Part shown: positions 40,163 through 51,809 of the stretch, in pieces
Numbering within the stretch: position 1 is the first letter of the stretch
How the letters are laid out: each line of letters begins with the position of its first letter
Origin: Geosiphon pyriformis
Taxonomy: Eukaryota; Glomeromycota; Glomeromycetes; Archaeosporales; Geosiphonaceae
Length of the DNA stretch: 64,000 nt
NCBI GenBank assembly: GCA_016748015.1
Contig: JAAOMT010000678.1
Coordinates: 290,389 to 354,388 of the forward strand
Reading direction: 5' to 3'
The notes under the pieces: model-generated
Seen by the model: the letters and a program-made list of their open reading frames with translations, nothing else
What the model was told of the DNA's origin: nothing
Databases searched by the model: none
Translations under genes and position numbers: made by a program

Positions 40163-43100
40163 TGATTTTGTGTGGAATATTGTAATGTGTAATGTTTGCA
40201 GTATCAATGTCCCTGCCAAGCAGAAGGATATTGTTCATTGGCATAGGGATTCTAGGAATTTGGTTTCAATCATTACGGAAACAAAGTTGAGATCTAGCAA
40301 TAGACCTTGAATTAGAGATAAGTTCAATAGAATTAGGGTTTTTTTATCTGGATTGAACAAAAAGTTTCTTGGTACTGGTGTTGCAATTATTATGAACACA
40401 TCTCTAGCTTATTATGTTTGTAAAGTTACTGAGGTATCTGGTCAGCTCCTATTAGTCAAGTTGCTATTCAAGAACAAACTTTCTGTGTCTATTTTGGGGT
40501 TTTATGCTGGGACATTTCTGGTTGTTCATTTCTCTCAGGCTAATGATATCACTTCTATGATTGCTAAGGCAGTTAATGAATCTTCATTTGTTGTTTTGGG
40601 TAATGACTTCAATAAAGATGGCTTTCGAAAGAGTGTTAGTTTTAGAAAGTGTTTGGATCTTGGTTTAGTCAATTCTTTGGGTGGAAGTTTTTATGTCAAA
40701 ATGCCCACATGGGCTAACTCTTAAGGCATGACTAAAACTATTGATTTTTTGTTCATTTCTTTAAATTTGGCTAATGCTGTGGTGAGTCACAATGTGTTTG
40801 ATGTTGAAAAATTTTTTGATACTGACCATCAGGCTGTGTCTGTGTCTATGGGGTTGGGTGAGCTTTTGGATGTGCAACTAAACTCTCTTCACAAGCAAGC
40901 AAATAGGGACCAATGAAAGTTTGATTTCAAGGGTACTGATGATGCTAAATAGAATAATTTTGAGAATGCTATGTTGGCAAATGCTGTGATGTTCTCAGAT
41001 GAGTTTACTGCCTCTGTTAAGTTCTTGGATTTAGATGCAATGTGGGATGTTGTTCATAAAGTTATGGTTCTCTTGGCTAATGAGGTGTTTAAAAAAAAAT
41101 AGTTTAAAGGCTTTGATGATGTTTTTACCAAGAAATCTTCAAAATATCACAAATTAGAGCTGTTGGTTTCTAAAATAGTTAAGATTTTGCATAAAAAGAG
41201 TGCTGTGAATTTTGAGTTTCTTATGAAGTGCTGGGTTTTTTTGGACAGTGTTGGAGCTTTAGCTGTTCAAAACATTGTGGATTTTGGTACAGGCTCTGGT
41301 CAGGTTTGTTTTGCTCTTTGTGGTATTAGAAAAGCTTATCACACATCCAAACTTGCTGAATTTTGTAGGGCTAAGAAGGCAACCATTAGAGCTGCTATAG
41401 ATAAAAGGATAGAGAGCTTTGAGATTAATAAGAGTCATACTATTAGGAGTGTGTTAGAGCACCTATTTCATAAAGTGGTACTTGACCATCTGGTTGTTGA
41501 TAATGAACTTGTCTTGAAACTTGATTTGGTTAAGTCTAAGGTTAATGTTATCATGAAAGATTGAACTAGAAAGTGTCAAGTGGTTGATGATGTCTCTAGT
41601 GATTGGTGTTGTCAATATCAACCTTTGGAGTATGTTTTTGATGAAGCTTTTTCAGGTGTTATGTGTTTTATTGAGTTTGATAAACTGTTTGAAGTGGTTT
41701 TTTCTTTGTCTAATGATAAAGCTGTTAGTCTTTTGGGTATATTGAATGAGTTTTAGAAACATTGTGATAAAGCAGTCTTAAATATGCTTTTGGTGTTTTT
41801 GAATTTCTGTTTGTCTGATGAATCTGTACCTAGCTCTTGGAAAGAGACTTGGGTCTCAATAATTCCCAAACCATATAAATGGGAGGGTGTTTTTACGAAT
41901 ACTTGACCTATTGCTTTGATTAAGACAGCTCGTAAAATTCTCTTCAAGATTCTCTCAAATGGAATTTCATTGGCATGCAGCACTTTTGATGTTCTTTGTG
42001 GGGACAATTTTTCTGTTTTGAAAGATATATTAATTTAGTCTCCCATTTTTGCAATTGGTTCAGTTATTAAGAATGCTTTGGAGAAGAATTAGAAGCTTTA
42101 GTTGGTTTTACAAGATATGAGAAAGGCATATGATTCAGTTGGTTGGAAGCATCTTGAAAAAAATTTAACCAGGATTAAGATGTATAGCAAGTTTATTTGT
42201 TTTTTTGACAGTATTTATAAAAATTGCACCAATTGTGTTATGACAGATTTTGGTTTGATGAGTGGCTATTGGGTACATGATGATCTGGACCAGGGAGAAA
42301 TCTTTTCCCTTCTACTGTGATGCATATTCTATGACTCTTTGTTATGTGAAATCAAGTGTCAAGAGAGTGTGTGTGGGTATAGGTTGAATTCTTATTTTAT
42401 TTCCAAAAATAGTTGTGCTGAATCCTGGGCTGAACTTTCTTTTTTTTTTACTGCTGGCACTTTCGTTGATGATACAATTTGGGTTGATAGCAGTCAAAAT
42501 GCCACTTAACATATTCTTGATGTTGTTAATAAATTTTTTCAGATAAATGACATTTCTATAAATAATAACAAGACAGTGACCATTCCCATTAATAGTAAGA
42601 TTGGCAATCTGTCTCTTTCTATCAGTGGCTCGCCAATCTCTATTGCCAAAAAAAGTGAATCTCATTAGTATTTGGGTATTTTTCTTTCAACTAAGGGTCT
42701 TTCAAAGCCTAGTTTAGCTAAGGCAAATTCAAATGTTTGTTTTTTCACTAATCTGGTTCTGTGGAAGACTGTCTCAGATAAACAGCTCTTGTATTTGGTT
42801 TTGGCAGTTCTCCATCCTATAGTTAGCTATAGAACACAGTTTAGCTTTGTTCCTGTTGGAGTGTGTAACAAGTGAGATGCTCTTATTTGTAAGGGCTTGA
42901 AGCTTAAATCCAGTTTACCACTTGATTTTTCCAATGATACAATTCACTATTCTTCTTTTTATGGTTTGAAATCTTTCTTTCAGATTTAGTTTGAAAATAA
43001 GATTGCCTCTTTTGTTAGTTTTGCGAACTCTGGTGGTGTTGTGGATTGCTTATTTTCTCATAGGTTTCATGACCTGCAAGTTTTGTGTTGGCACCCTGTT

Positions 43101-44846
43101 CATCCATTAAGTTCTCTTGTTTATATTCATATTAGTGCTTCTAATAATTTCTTGGTAGGCATGGTTTGTGTTCTTCTTGACTGCAACTTATTTCTGAACA
43201 GTTTTTTGGCCACTTCCTTTCAATTCTGCAGTGGGGTTCCAATGTCTACTGTTTTGGGTGAGTCAAAGTTTCTCAGGTTTTTCCCTTCTCTTTGGCAGCA
43301 TGGTATTGCCTTTGTTAACCAACTTCATGATCATCATAGTGCTGTGTTTAATTGGTATACCTTCAAGTGTTGGAAAAAATTGGACCCTCATGGCTCTGTT
43401 TCTGAGTGGTTCAAGCTTTTTGTTACATTTCTTAATGGTATGGACTCCTCTTCTACTCTCTCCCTGTTTTTGCATGGTGTTAGTTCTTTGAACATTCTTG
43501 AATCTAGCAACTTTGTTTCTGTTTGTGATCATTTCTTACAAGCTGGTGCCAGCAGCTTGTCAGTATACACAGATGGGTCCCTTAGTAATTTGGGCACAGC
43601 CAGCTGTAAAGCTGGTGCTGCTGCATATTTTGAGGACATTGGTTTGGGTTTGGGTGTTTGTGTATTGGGTTTGATGTTATCTACTTTGGGGAAGTTGCAG
43701 GCTATTGCACTGGTTCTTGAGTGTGTTTTCCCATCAAGCTCTGTTCTATTTTTTTGGATAGTCAATCTGCTTTAGATACTTGTAAATTGGAATTGAGTCT
43801 GGCATGTTCTGACTTTTGTAATCAATATTGGGTCAAGTGTCATCATATAGTCAATGTTATTTGCAATAAGAATTTGGAGATCAGCTAGCATAAAGTGAAG
43901 GGTCACTCTGGTGTCTCGGGTAATGAATGTGCTAATGTGATTGCTGGTGCTGCTTCTCTCTCTAATTGGCACTTTTCTTTCCACCTGGATGAACACTTCT
44001 TGATTGCCAATGGTGGGATTGTTTCTGGCAATTCCAGATATTTTGTTCATGATATTTATCATTCAGTTTACCGTGTGCACTGAGAGGTTGGGTCTGGTTC
44101 TAAGTTTTTGGCTAGTTGTTTGCTCTTAAAGATTGATTGGCTTTACTTGTCATTGGTGTGACATTCTAACTCACATATGACTGCTGGTTTTACCAGCAAA
44201 CTTTCGGCTGACACACACATTTATTTCATAAAAGCTTTGTACCACTGACTGCTGGTTGCTGTTTAGAAGTGTCTTTATAGTAGGCTGTATCCTAGTGTGT
44301 TGTGCTTATATTGTGATAAGGTAGAGGTGTCAGATCATGTGTTTTCTTGTAAGGTTGATGAATCTGCTTAGCAGTATTTATTGGAATTTCATATAAGCTC
44401 TTGGAAGGCAGTTTCTGGTTTCTCTCATTTCTCTTTGGGTGTACTGCAGCTGTTGTTTTTCTGTGTTTCTGATCCTTTTGTGTCCACAGCTCTTTATAAA
44501 GATTTTGTTTTTGATGGCTGGTTTTGTAAGGCTGTCTTTATCTTCCGCGATTCCAAGATTGCTAGTTTAAAAGTTGTCAAATTTGTGCATTCTCTTGGTC
44601 TTGCTTTTAGGGCTGATATTTGGTCAGTTTATGCTAAGCATCATACTTACATGAAGAAGAATAAGTTGATTCTACTTGATGGTTTAACTCATATCTTGGT
44701 CTCTGGTTTGGCTTCAAGATTTTCTGCTGGTGTGATCAAGTTGCTTGGCATTGCTGATGGTTTTGGTATTTGTTTTGGCTTTCGCAAATCCAGTTTGTTT
44801 TTTTCTGGTTTAAGTGATCTAGTTTTGGTTTATATAGCTGCATAGT
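40163..44846 (+). pseudogene. LINE ORF2 (APE endonuclease, RT, RNase H), interrupted
   Basis: The APE-like endonuclease is seen in ETKLR (about 40280), VLGNDFNKDG (about 40595-40625) and the terminal TDHQAVSV (about 40825). RT is seen in SWKETWVSIIPKP, DMRKAYDSVGW and the active site FVDDTIWVD (near 42461), where the two Asp are intact. RNase H is seen in SVYTDGSLSNLG (near 43558), ALVLECV and KVKGHSGVSGNECAN. A Cys/His segment (LYCDKVEVSDHVFSC) follows, similar to the zinc-finger-like region seen after RNase H in related LINEs. Stops at several points break the frame. Confidence 0.88.
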
Positions 44847-44865
44847 ATTGTTCTAATTGGCCTGA

Positions 44866-44877
44866 GTGACTGGTTAT
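44866..44877 (+). promoter_or_regulatory. Conserved 3' UTR hairpin of LINE
   Basis: GTGACTGGTTAT can pair with itself using G-U pairs. Equivalent self-complementary 12-mers lie at the same place in four other LINE copies of the window: 12023-12034, 13216-13227, 37417-37428 and 54720-54731 on the minus strand. It may be an RT recognition structure. Confidence 0.6.
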
Positions 44878-44958
44878 GTGTAGAAAGTGCATAATTTACA
44901 CTTAGTTTAGATTATTTCTTTGATATATAATATTAGGTTGTGTTTGAATCTTACTCAT

Positions 44959-45950
44959 TGTTACCAGTAAAATTTTAGCTATCAATTAGCATGAAATTAT
45001 CCTTATAATTTCTATAAATTAATTAGTATATTAATATCATTTCAAATTATTACTTATTATTTAATCAATTATCACATATCACAATTCAATTAAATAATCC
45101 AATTAGTATAACAGAAAGTAGGATGATCAAATTACACAATACCCTGAACTTTGTAACATTCTAAAATTTGCCGAAATTTACAGAAATTTGCCGAAATTTA
45201 TAGAAATTTGTCGAAATTATGAATAGTTTATCCAAATTAATCAATAGTTCAGCAAAATAACTTGTAGTTTATCAAAATGTATCTTTAGTTCGCCAAAATT
45301 TGAGCAAAAAGAAAAAGTGCAAGTCCATAGACTAGTACTACAACAAGTTGTATAAAAGAAGAGCTTTTCTCTTCAAGAAAATGTATCTTACTTTAGATTT
45401 ATCACTTAGAACCATTCCTATACACAAAAAAAAGAAATAAATATCAAATAATTCAAAAAACCAAATTCTTTAATTATTGCACTTGGAAAATCCCCAAAAC
45501 CCAATTAACATTTTGAAATTGATTAGCTACCAATTTCAGTAAACTGTTAATGACTTCAGGCCTGGATAGAAAACGTTTTTTTTAACAGAATTCAATTTTT
45601 TTTACATTTTTTTTACATTTTTTTTATTTTCTTATTATAATCATTAGGATAGCCTACAGACAAAATTCCTGTAGAAGAGTTGACTTTTACAGCAAAGTAA
45701 CTACACATTTTTAGTGAGCTTTCAGACAAGCAATTCTTGGAAAAGAGTTGACGTTTACTACAACATAACTACATAAAGTAACTGGCAAGAAATTGGCCAT
45801 TCCACTTATAAGCCTAGCAGTTCAAATTATAGGAGATAATTGGAAGATAAATTCAGTTACTGGAGGTTCAACTACTTCTAAAAAACGTGAATTTGCAACC
45901 AACAGACATTTAAAACATTCAAGAAAAGAGACCAAAAACCTCTGGTAATA
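44959..45950 (+). repeat. 5' LTR of element C
   Basis: It begins TGTTACC and ends GGTAATA. The 3' copy (53432-54444) is nearly identical, differing mainly by scattered substitutions and one extra 20-base unit in the 3' copy. U3 contains GCCGAAATTT-type repeats (about 45165-45300). TATAAAAG is at 45351-45358 and AATAAA at 45436-45441, so a U3-R-U5 layout can be proposed. Confidence 0.92.
45351..45358 (+). promoter_or_regulatory. TATA box in the LTR of element C
   Basis: TATAAAAG is preserved in both LTRs (3' copy at about 53845). It sits about 50 bases after the short-repeat array and about 80 bases before an AATAAA, as expected for the retrotransposon promoter. Confidence 0.65.
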
Positions 45951-45952
45951 TT

Positions 45953-45970
45953 TGGTGCTCTCTCATAGAA
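45953..45970 (+). promoter_or_regulatory. Primer-binding site of element C
   Basis: TGGTGCTCTCTCATAGAA starts two bases after the LTR, and TGG is the complement of a tRNA CCA end. The implied primer would end GAGAGAGCACCA. I cannot name the tRNA. The last LTR bases (GAGACCAAA) could also pair with TTTGGTGCTCTC across the junction. Confidence 0.6.
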
Positions 45971-45995
45971 ATAATACAGCAACAACAAATTCAAA

Positions 45996-47500
45996 GTGGC
46001 AACCACACCAGACACAACAACTCTAGAGTATCATCAGTCAATTTACACCCACTGCAAGCAAAGATTCAACATCCCAGACGGAATTGAAGTTGTCAAGAAA
46101 TCAGTATACCAATATATTAAAAATTGCATCAACAATTATTTTTTTGGAAACTACAACATTTCAGAAGTTAGAAGCAACCTCTACAATAATTTAGTGCACT
46201 ATTCACAATTGAGAACAGAAGACCTGAACAGTGAAACACTTGCTACCTACTTCCAAGAACTTAATTTTAATATTATTGAGTATTGTGAAGAAAAATACCC
46301 AGTACAGCCCAAATATTCTTTTAACTTTGAATCAGAAATAGAGACAAAGAACAAAGGCAAACAAAAAGTGAAACAATACTTAAGAACCACTTCAAACACT
46401 CCAATACTACCAAAGACAATTGTCAAACACTTGCAAATACCTGAACAAGGAACCAGTGTCAAATTACCACTTTTTATTACACCATTTCCAATTTTACTTG
46501 TTCAACCACAAACACCAAGTTCACTACTTAACTGTTTCTCCAGATCAGAAGATTTTCAGTCACCTAAAAATTCTACTCAACAACAAGAACCAATATTAAC
46601 AAGTGCCAATATCATTGATTACTTACAGGAAAACGAAAATAATCATTCAGAAAGCTTGGAAAGTAAAGAAACTAAATTAGAACTAGAAGAAATCACAGGA
46701 AATGTAGAAGAAATAACAACTGCTTACATTGCAAAAATTCCAGAATTCACTAGTAAAGACAATGATACCAGTCCTCAAGAATGGCTTGACAAAGTTCAAA
46801 AAGCAGGAGATGCAAATAGTTGGATTGCAGCAAGAATGCTCAAAGCAATTCCTTACTTTCTCCAAGAAACAGCAGAAGAATGGTTTGAAAATTTAGAAGA
46901 ACTATTTGAGAACTGGTAAGCATTCAAAGATGCTTTCTTACAACAATTCACTGACAACAACACCTCTATTACTCTCCACAATTGCTTTCACAATATCAAA
47001 CAAAAAACATCTGAAACTGTTATGACCTATCTTGGAAGATTCAACAAACTTCTTTGACGGATTTGACAATTGGAAACCAATGATTACTATTCTGATGCCC
47101 AGATTTTGAATCAGTTTATAGCAGGATTAAAGAACAAATTAATCAAGAAAGTTTGCCCACATGCTCCAGCAGATTTAGCAACTGCCATTAGACATGCAAA
47201 GAGCTATGAAATGGCAATGGAAGAAGCAAATCACACCAAACTTGTAAACCTTGCAATTGGAGAAACCAGCTCAGCAGCTGAAGAAAAGATAGACCAACTC
47301 ACAAAAAAAGTTGAAAGCTACTTTACAAACCAACAACAACAACAGCAACAACCACAAAGATACCAACCTCCACAACACAACCAAAACAATTTTGGATCAT
47401 CATCTAACAACCATCTCAAAATTGTTATTATTGTGGAATTCCAGGACACTGGAAACGAGATTGCAGGAAATTGCAAAGAGACCAACAAAATAGAAGTAAT
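45996..47500 (+). pseudogene. Gag of element C (capsid-like, zinc knuckle), interrupted
   Basis: Structural protein of the particle. The open frame 45996-46919 starts MATTPDTTTLEYHQ, with an N-terminal helical region and a linker. It then has the capsid start IPEFTSKDNDTSPQEWLDKV and WIAARMLKAIPYFLQETAEEW, typical of Ty3/gypsy Gag. A TAA at 46917-46919 and stops near 47055 interrupt it. The second half (47070-47684 frame) has QILNQFIAGLKNKL, a Gln-rich run and, in a shifted frame, the zinc knuckle CYYCGIPGHWKRDC (47423-47464). Confidence 0.88.
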
Positions 47501-47689
47501 TAACGTTATTTTTCACCACAACAATCTTATTACCAACCTCCACCACCAACTTATTATTCACCAAGACCCCAAAATCAAAACAATTACTATCAACCAGCTT
47601 CACAACCAATGCAGCAACAATATCAGCAATCTTTACCAATTCAGCAATATTAGACACAACACACTTAACAATATCAAGTACTAGCCAGA

Positions 47690-48532
47690 AAATTGGTTCA
47701 ACATAACCAATTCACACCTCAAAATCAATTTCAGAATAACAACAATAGAATCAACCCAAATAACCAATTAGTTCCCCGAAATTCTGGTCAGCAAAGACCA
47801 AATTACTTTCACACTCAACCCAGTTATTTAACAATGACTGAAGAATCGAATTTTCAACAAACTGCACTTTCTGAAGATAAAGCTGCAGTACCAAGAACAA
47901 ATCTTTCCAACTATACCATTCCACCAGCTCAAATTGCTCAAAATGCCAACCTCTTAAATATATTCCCATTCGAATTTGAAGCAAATGAATCACCATTCTT
48001 GCTTAGTAATGCAACAGCTAATGAACAAAAAGCCATTACTGCCATGTACACTAAAGCTACAGTTGAAAGAAAACCCATTTGATTAATTTTAGACAGTGGA
48101 TCAGCTGGAAGTATTATCACTTACCAGTTAATGCAACAGCTTCAAAAAACTGTTAACAGACTAGCCCAAACTGTAATTGTTACAGCAGATGGTATGAAGA
48201 AGACACCAGTAGGAGAAATTGACAATTTTCTATTTACCATTGATGAAATCACCATTCCAGTCAAAGTGCTAGTCATGGATGCATCCCAATACCAAGCTCT
48301 GGTCGGAAATGATTGGCTTCTTAAAGCCAATGCAAACTTAGATTGGGAAACTCAAGAACTAAAAATCTCATACCAAGAACAATACACTATAGTACTTGCT
48401 ACTTGTGGTACTTTTAACAAACAATCAGAAAAAACCCCAGTATTTGAATTTAAAGAGAAGAAAAAAATGCCACTCACTGAAACCTACATGGCACTTGAAT
48501 CAACATCCAATTGGGCTAAGGAAACAAAATAA
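47690..48532 (+). pseudogene. Protease region of element C
   Basis: Gln/Asn/Pro-rich linker followed by a retropepsin with an intact catalytic motif LILDSGSAGSII (about 48085-48120). Then come IDEITIPVKVLVMDASQYQALVGNDWLL. A TGA at 48080-48082 falls just before the catalytic loop and separates the open pieces 47693-48082 and 48131-48532. The catalytic residues look good compared with A (DNS) and D (NSG). Confidence 0.85.
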
Positions 48533-48589
48533 GAGATTTTTGAAAAATCAAGAGAATGGAAAAAAGTTAGATATTCTATACCAGAATGA

Positions 48590-49230
48590 TAGAAACAACC
48601 ACCCTATATTCCACTCAAATGCAAAGATTGCAACAAGAAACTTTTATCAATAGGAGCATGTATTTCTCCAGAAGAGAAATATGAAACTCGTACCTGTTAC
48701 TTTTGCAAAGCATGCCATAGAGAACGATTTGGATCTCCAAAAAGAAGTGGAAAATGGGAAAACACACTTTGTCTTACATGTGGAGATATGTTACCAGAAG
48801 AATGCAACTGGATTGATGTTGCAATGAGAGGAGAAGTATGTGATCAAACCTGTCAATATGCTCTATCAATTTCGAAAAAAGTCAGAAGAGGAACATCATT
48901 TGATGCAGCATACAACAGTACTTTCAATAAATTTTACCACTACCCTTATAATGCTGAAATGATTTTTGACCTAGCAATGACATTGATCAATGAAGCCACT
49001 CAAGAAGATGTCTGCCAAATGAAAGAAGCTAAATATATTGAGTATACTATAAAATTAGCTGGATTTGATTATGAAGATGAAGTAGAAACCTACCACCAAA
49101 TTGCAAGCCACACATATCCAACTCAAGAAGCTCAAATTCAACAATTAGAGCAAATGAACATTCAATTGTGTGAAGAATGCATCATGCCTTGTGATGACAA
49201 ATGGTGTCCAGAATTCTATGCTCTTAGCAT
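48590..49230 (+). pseudogene. Cys-rich (probable zinc-binding) region of element C
   Basis: Between protease and dUTPase. The first cluster is LKCKDCNKKLLSIGACIS, then RTCYFCKACHRERFG, LCLTCGDMLPEECN and VCDQTCQY (about 48617-48860). The second is LCEECIMPCDDKWCPEF (about 49165-49218). The open frame 48788-49612 links the second half directly to the dUTPase-like domain. A and D have the same clusters. The spacing of CxxC pairs suggests two or three zinc ribbons. I do not recognise a named domain. It could bind nucleic acid or help assembly. Confidence 0.65.
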
Positions 49231-49379
49231 TCCCCTGCCAAAAAAAAATGATGAAAATGAAATTAAATTTGGAGTATCTGAACTGGTAGAAGAACTACCA
49301 ACCACTCTCATCTATTTTCTTGAAAAGCAACTACCTCTACAACTTAAATATTTTGACAACCATGGCCAAGGAATCAGAC

Positions 49380-49800
49380 CAGAAAATGTACACGAAATTG
49401 ATGCTGGATATGACTTAAGATACCCAAGAAAAGATACTTTAGTTCTCCAACCAAAGTCTTTGACAAAAATCAATCTCAAAATCACTCTTGAAATTCCATC
49501 TGGAGTAATGATTCAAATTGCATTTAGATCATTATTGGCAAGCAAAAAAATCAATGTTAAAGGAGGAGTTATAAATGCAAGATATACTGGAGACATTACC
49601 ATCATGTTATAAAATGAAACAGACAAATCATTCAGGATTGAACATGCTGAGAAAATTGCCCAAGCAATTTACCTATCTCTAATCAACATTTTGGGATTAC
49701 AATTAGTTAAAAACAGAGAACAATTGAGAAAAAGTGAAAAAGGAACTCAAGGTTTTGGTTTAACTGGAAGATTTACAGTTCCAGTAAACATAGGTCTTAA
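49380..49800 (+). pseudogene. dUTPase-like domain of element C, best preserved
   Basis: All five dUTPase motifs are visible: motif 1 DAGYDLRYPRKD (49399 on), motif 2 FRSLLASKK, motif 3 GGVINARYTGD (49564-49596), motif 4 EKIAQAIY, and motif 5 GTQGFGLTGRF (49742-49775). In active enzymes motif 3 has an Asp that positions the attacking water. Here it is Asn (AAT, 49574-49576). A TAA at 49610-49612 replaces the CAA seen in A and D. The domain lies between protease and RT, unlike the places I know for retroviral dUTPases. Confidence 0.85.
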
Positions 49801-50209
49801 TATACAAGATGAATCTCACCAGATTTTTCAACTTCCACAACCAATTACCATTTCACTTTTTGGAGAACATCACGAAATTTACATTTGCTCAAAACTCACT
49901 ACTACTCAACAAATCTTTGAATCCAATGAACAAATTTGTTTGAAGCATGAAATATCAATTCCAAACATTTATATTCCCAAAGGAATGAAAAAATTTCGAG
50001 TTATATTCTATAACTCCAATAATTATCCTATTGTCTTATTGAACAAACTAGAAATTGGAATCATACACAGTAACATTTTTTAAGATGAAAATCCTCAAAT
50101 TGTCTCTAATTTCATCGAAATTATAAGACATACACTACTTCCAAATCCAAACATTATTTCTACCACTGAAAACTACCACCTTTTGAAAGAAAAACTTTCT
50201 TGAATTAAC

Positions 50210-51170
50210 ATGGATCCCTTAGAACCTCAACAACAAAAACAATTGAAACAATTGATAGCTGAATTTGCAGATATATTTGCAAAAGACAACAATGACCTGG
50301 GAAAAACAGATATTGTTCAACATTAGATCCATATAGGAGATGCTCCACCAAACCATCAACAAGCTTATTAAGTGTCACTTGCCAGCCACCAATTCATTAG
50401 AAAAGAGGTCCAAAAAATGCTCAATAACGGATTGATTCAACCAACAAGAAGTCCTTAGGCCTCACCAGTAGTTTTAGTTAAAAAAAAAATGGAAAAATCA
50501 GATTCTGTGTTGATTATAGACAACTGAATAGTGTTACAATTGGAAATGTCTACTCTCTTCCAAGAATTGATGACATGCTAAATGCTCTAGGAAAAGCCAA
50601 GTTCTTCTCAACTTTAGACCTGGAAAGTGGATACTGGCAAGTCGAAATGGACCCAAAAGATAGATCCAAAACAGCATTTACTACTCAAGAAGGGAACTAT
50701 GAATTCAATGTTATGCCTTTTGGACTCTGCAACATTTCAACAACTCATGGATGTTGTATATGAAGGACTCTTGTGGCAATCAGTAGTTGTCTATCTTGAT
50801 GATACTAATGTATACTCACCAAGCTTTGAAGCCCATCTCATTCACCTGTGAGAAGTTTTTCAACAATTACAAAAAGCAGGATTAAAGTTAAATATTGAGA
50901 AATGTCACTTTGGAAAAACAAGCTTGATCTTTCTTGGACACATAGTTAGTAAAGATGGAGTCAAACCAAATCCAGGAACAATCAGTGCTATCAAAAACTT
51001 TTAAACCCCCAGAAATACCACAGAACTACGAGGATTTGTAGGATTAGCCTTTTACTATCAAAAATTCATAAAAAGATTTTCAGAAATTGCCAAACCACTC
51101 AATTATCTTACTAACAAAAACGTGCCATACAAATAGACTGAAAAACAACAAAAAGCTTTTGAAACTCTCA
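50210..51170 (+). pseudogene. Reverse transcriptase of element C
   Basis: The Ty3/gypsy RT blocks are well preserved: DYRQLNSVTIGN, FFSTLDLESGYWQVEMDP, TAFTTQEGNYEFNVMPFGL and the intact active site VVYLDDTNVYS (about 50790-50810). Then come KLNIEKCHFGK and FLGHIVSKDGVKPNP. A frameshift at an A-run near 50485 and another near 50735 break the frame. Stops replace Trp (TAG at about 51136 in the YKWT block). Confidence 0.92.
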
Positions 51171-51610
51171 AAACAAAATTGACAACAGCCCCAATTCTTG
51201 CTTATCCAGACTTTAACAAACAGTTCCAACTAGCCACTAATGTTTCACATATAGCTTTTGGTGCCATTCTATTACAATTGGATAAAAATGGCCAGGAACA
51301 AGTTATTGCCTATGCTAGTAGAACACTTAAGCCAACAGAACTCAAATATGGCTCAACTGAATTAGAAGCTGCTGCAGTCATCTGGACTCTTAAACATTTT
51401 TAACAATATCTGAAGAATGAAAAAGAATTTAACATAATAATTGACAATATTGGTTTCAAATGGCTTAATAAAAAGAAAACTGAACAAAATGCCAAACAGT
51501 TTCGATAGAATGACTTCCTAGCAGACTACAGATACATTGTATATTACAAACCAGGAAAACTACACACCAATGTTGATAGCCTCTCAAAAATGACAGATTA
51601 ACATCAACAA
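51170..51610 (+). pseudogene. RNase H of element C
   Basis: The open frame 51179-51403 contains the first strand FQLATNVSHIAFGAILLQ (Asp changed to Asn) and the helix TELEAAAVIWTLKHF. Next, after a stop, are a block equivalent to TDNIGFKWL and the C-terminal FLADYRYIVYYKPGKLHTNVD, the region that links to integrase. Confidence 0.88.
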
Positions 51611-51809
51611 CAATTCCACCATAACTTACCAACTTACCAACAAAATAACTAAACAACAATGGATCCCAGAAACTACAGCAATCTTAAAAACTATTTGGAT
51701 GCCAGAGAATTGGTCTCCAAGTAAAAAACATTGTTTACAACACCAATCAAAGCAATATTTCATACATCACAACAAAATCTATTATAAAAATCACAAAAAC
51801 CTCAAACCA

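Larger units (their letters stand above)
38090..44958 (+). mobile_element. Near full-length LINE (ORF1, endonuclease, RT, RNase H), tail split by element C
   Basis: Non-LTR retrotransposon with ORF1 (about 38100-40161) and ORF2 (about 40163-44846), then a 3' UTR with the conserved hairpin at 44866-44877. The element is interrupted at 44958 by LTR retrotransposon C. The missing end (TTGTTAAATG followed by a run of A) resumes at 54445. ORF2 has several stops and small frameshifts, so this copy is inactive, but the domain order is complete. The layout (zinc-knuckle ORF1, APE-type endonuclease, RT, RNase H) resembles I/Tad-type LINEs. Confidence 0.9.

Noticed and set aside
40719-44846. Several separate genes made from LINE ORF2 pieces
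   Set aside because: The pieces are consecutive parts of one endonuclease-RT-RNase H protein interrupted by stops.
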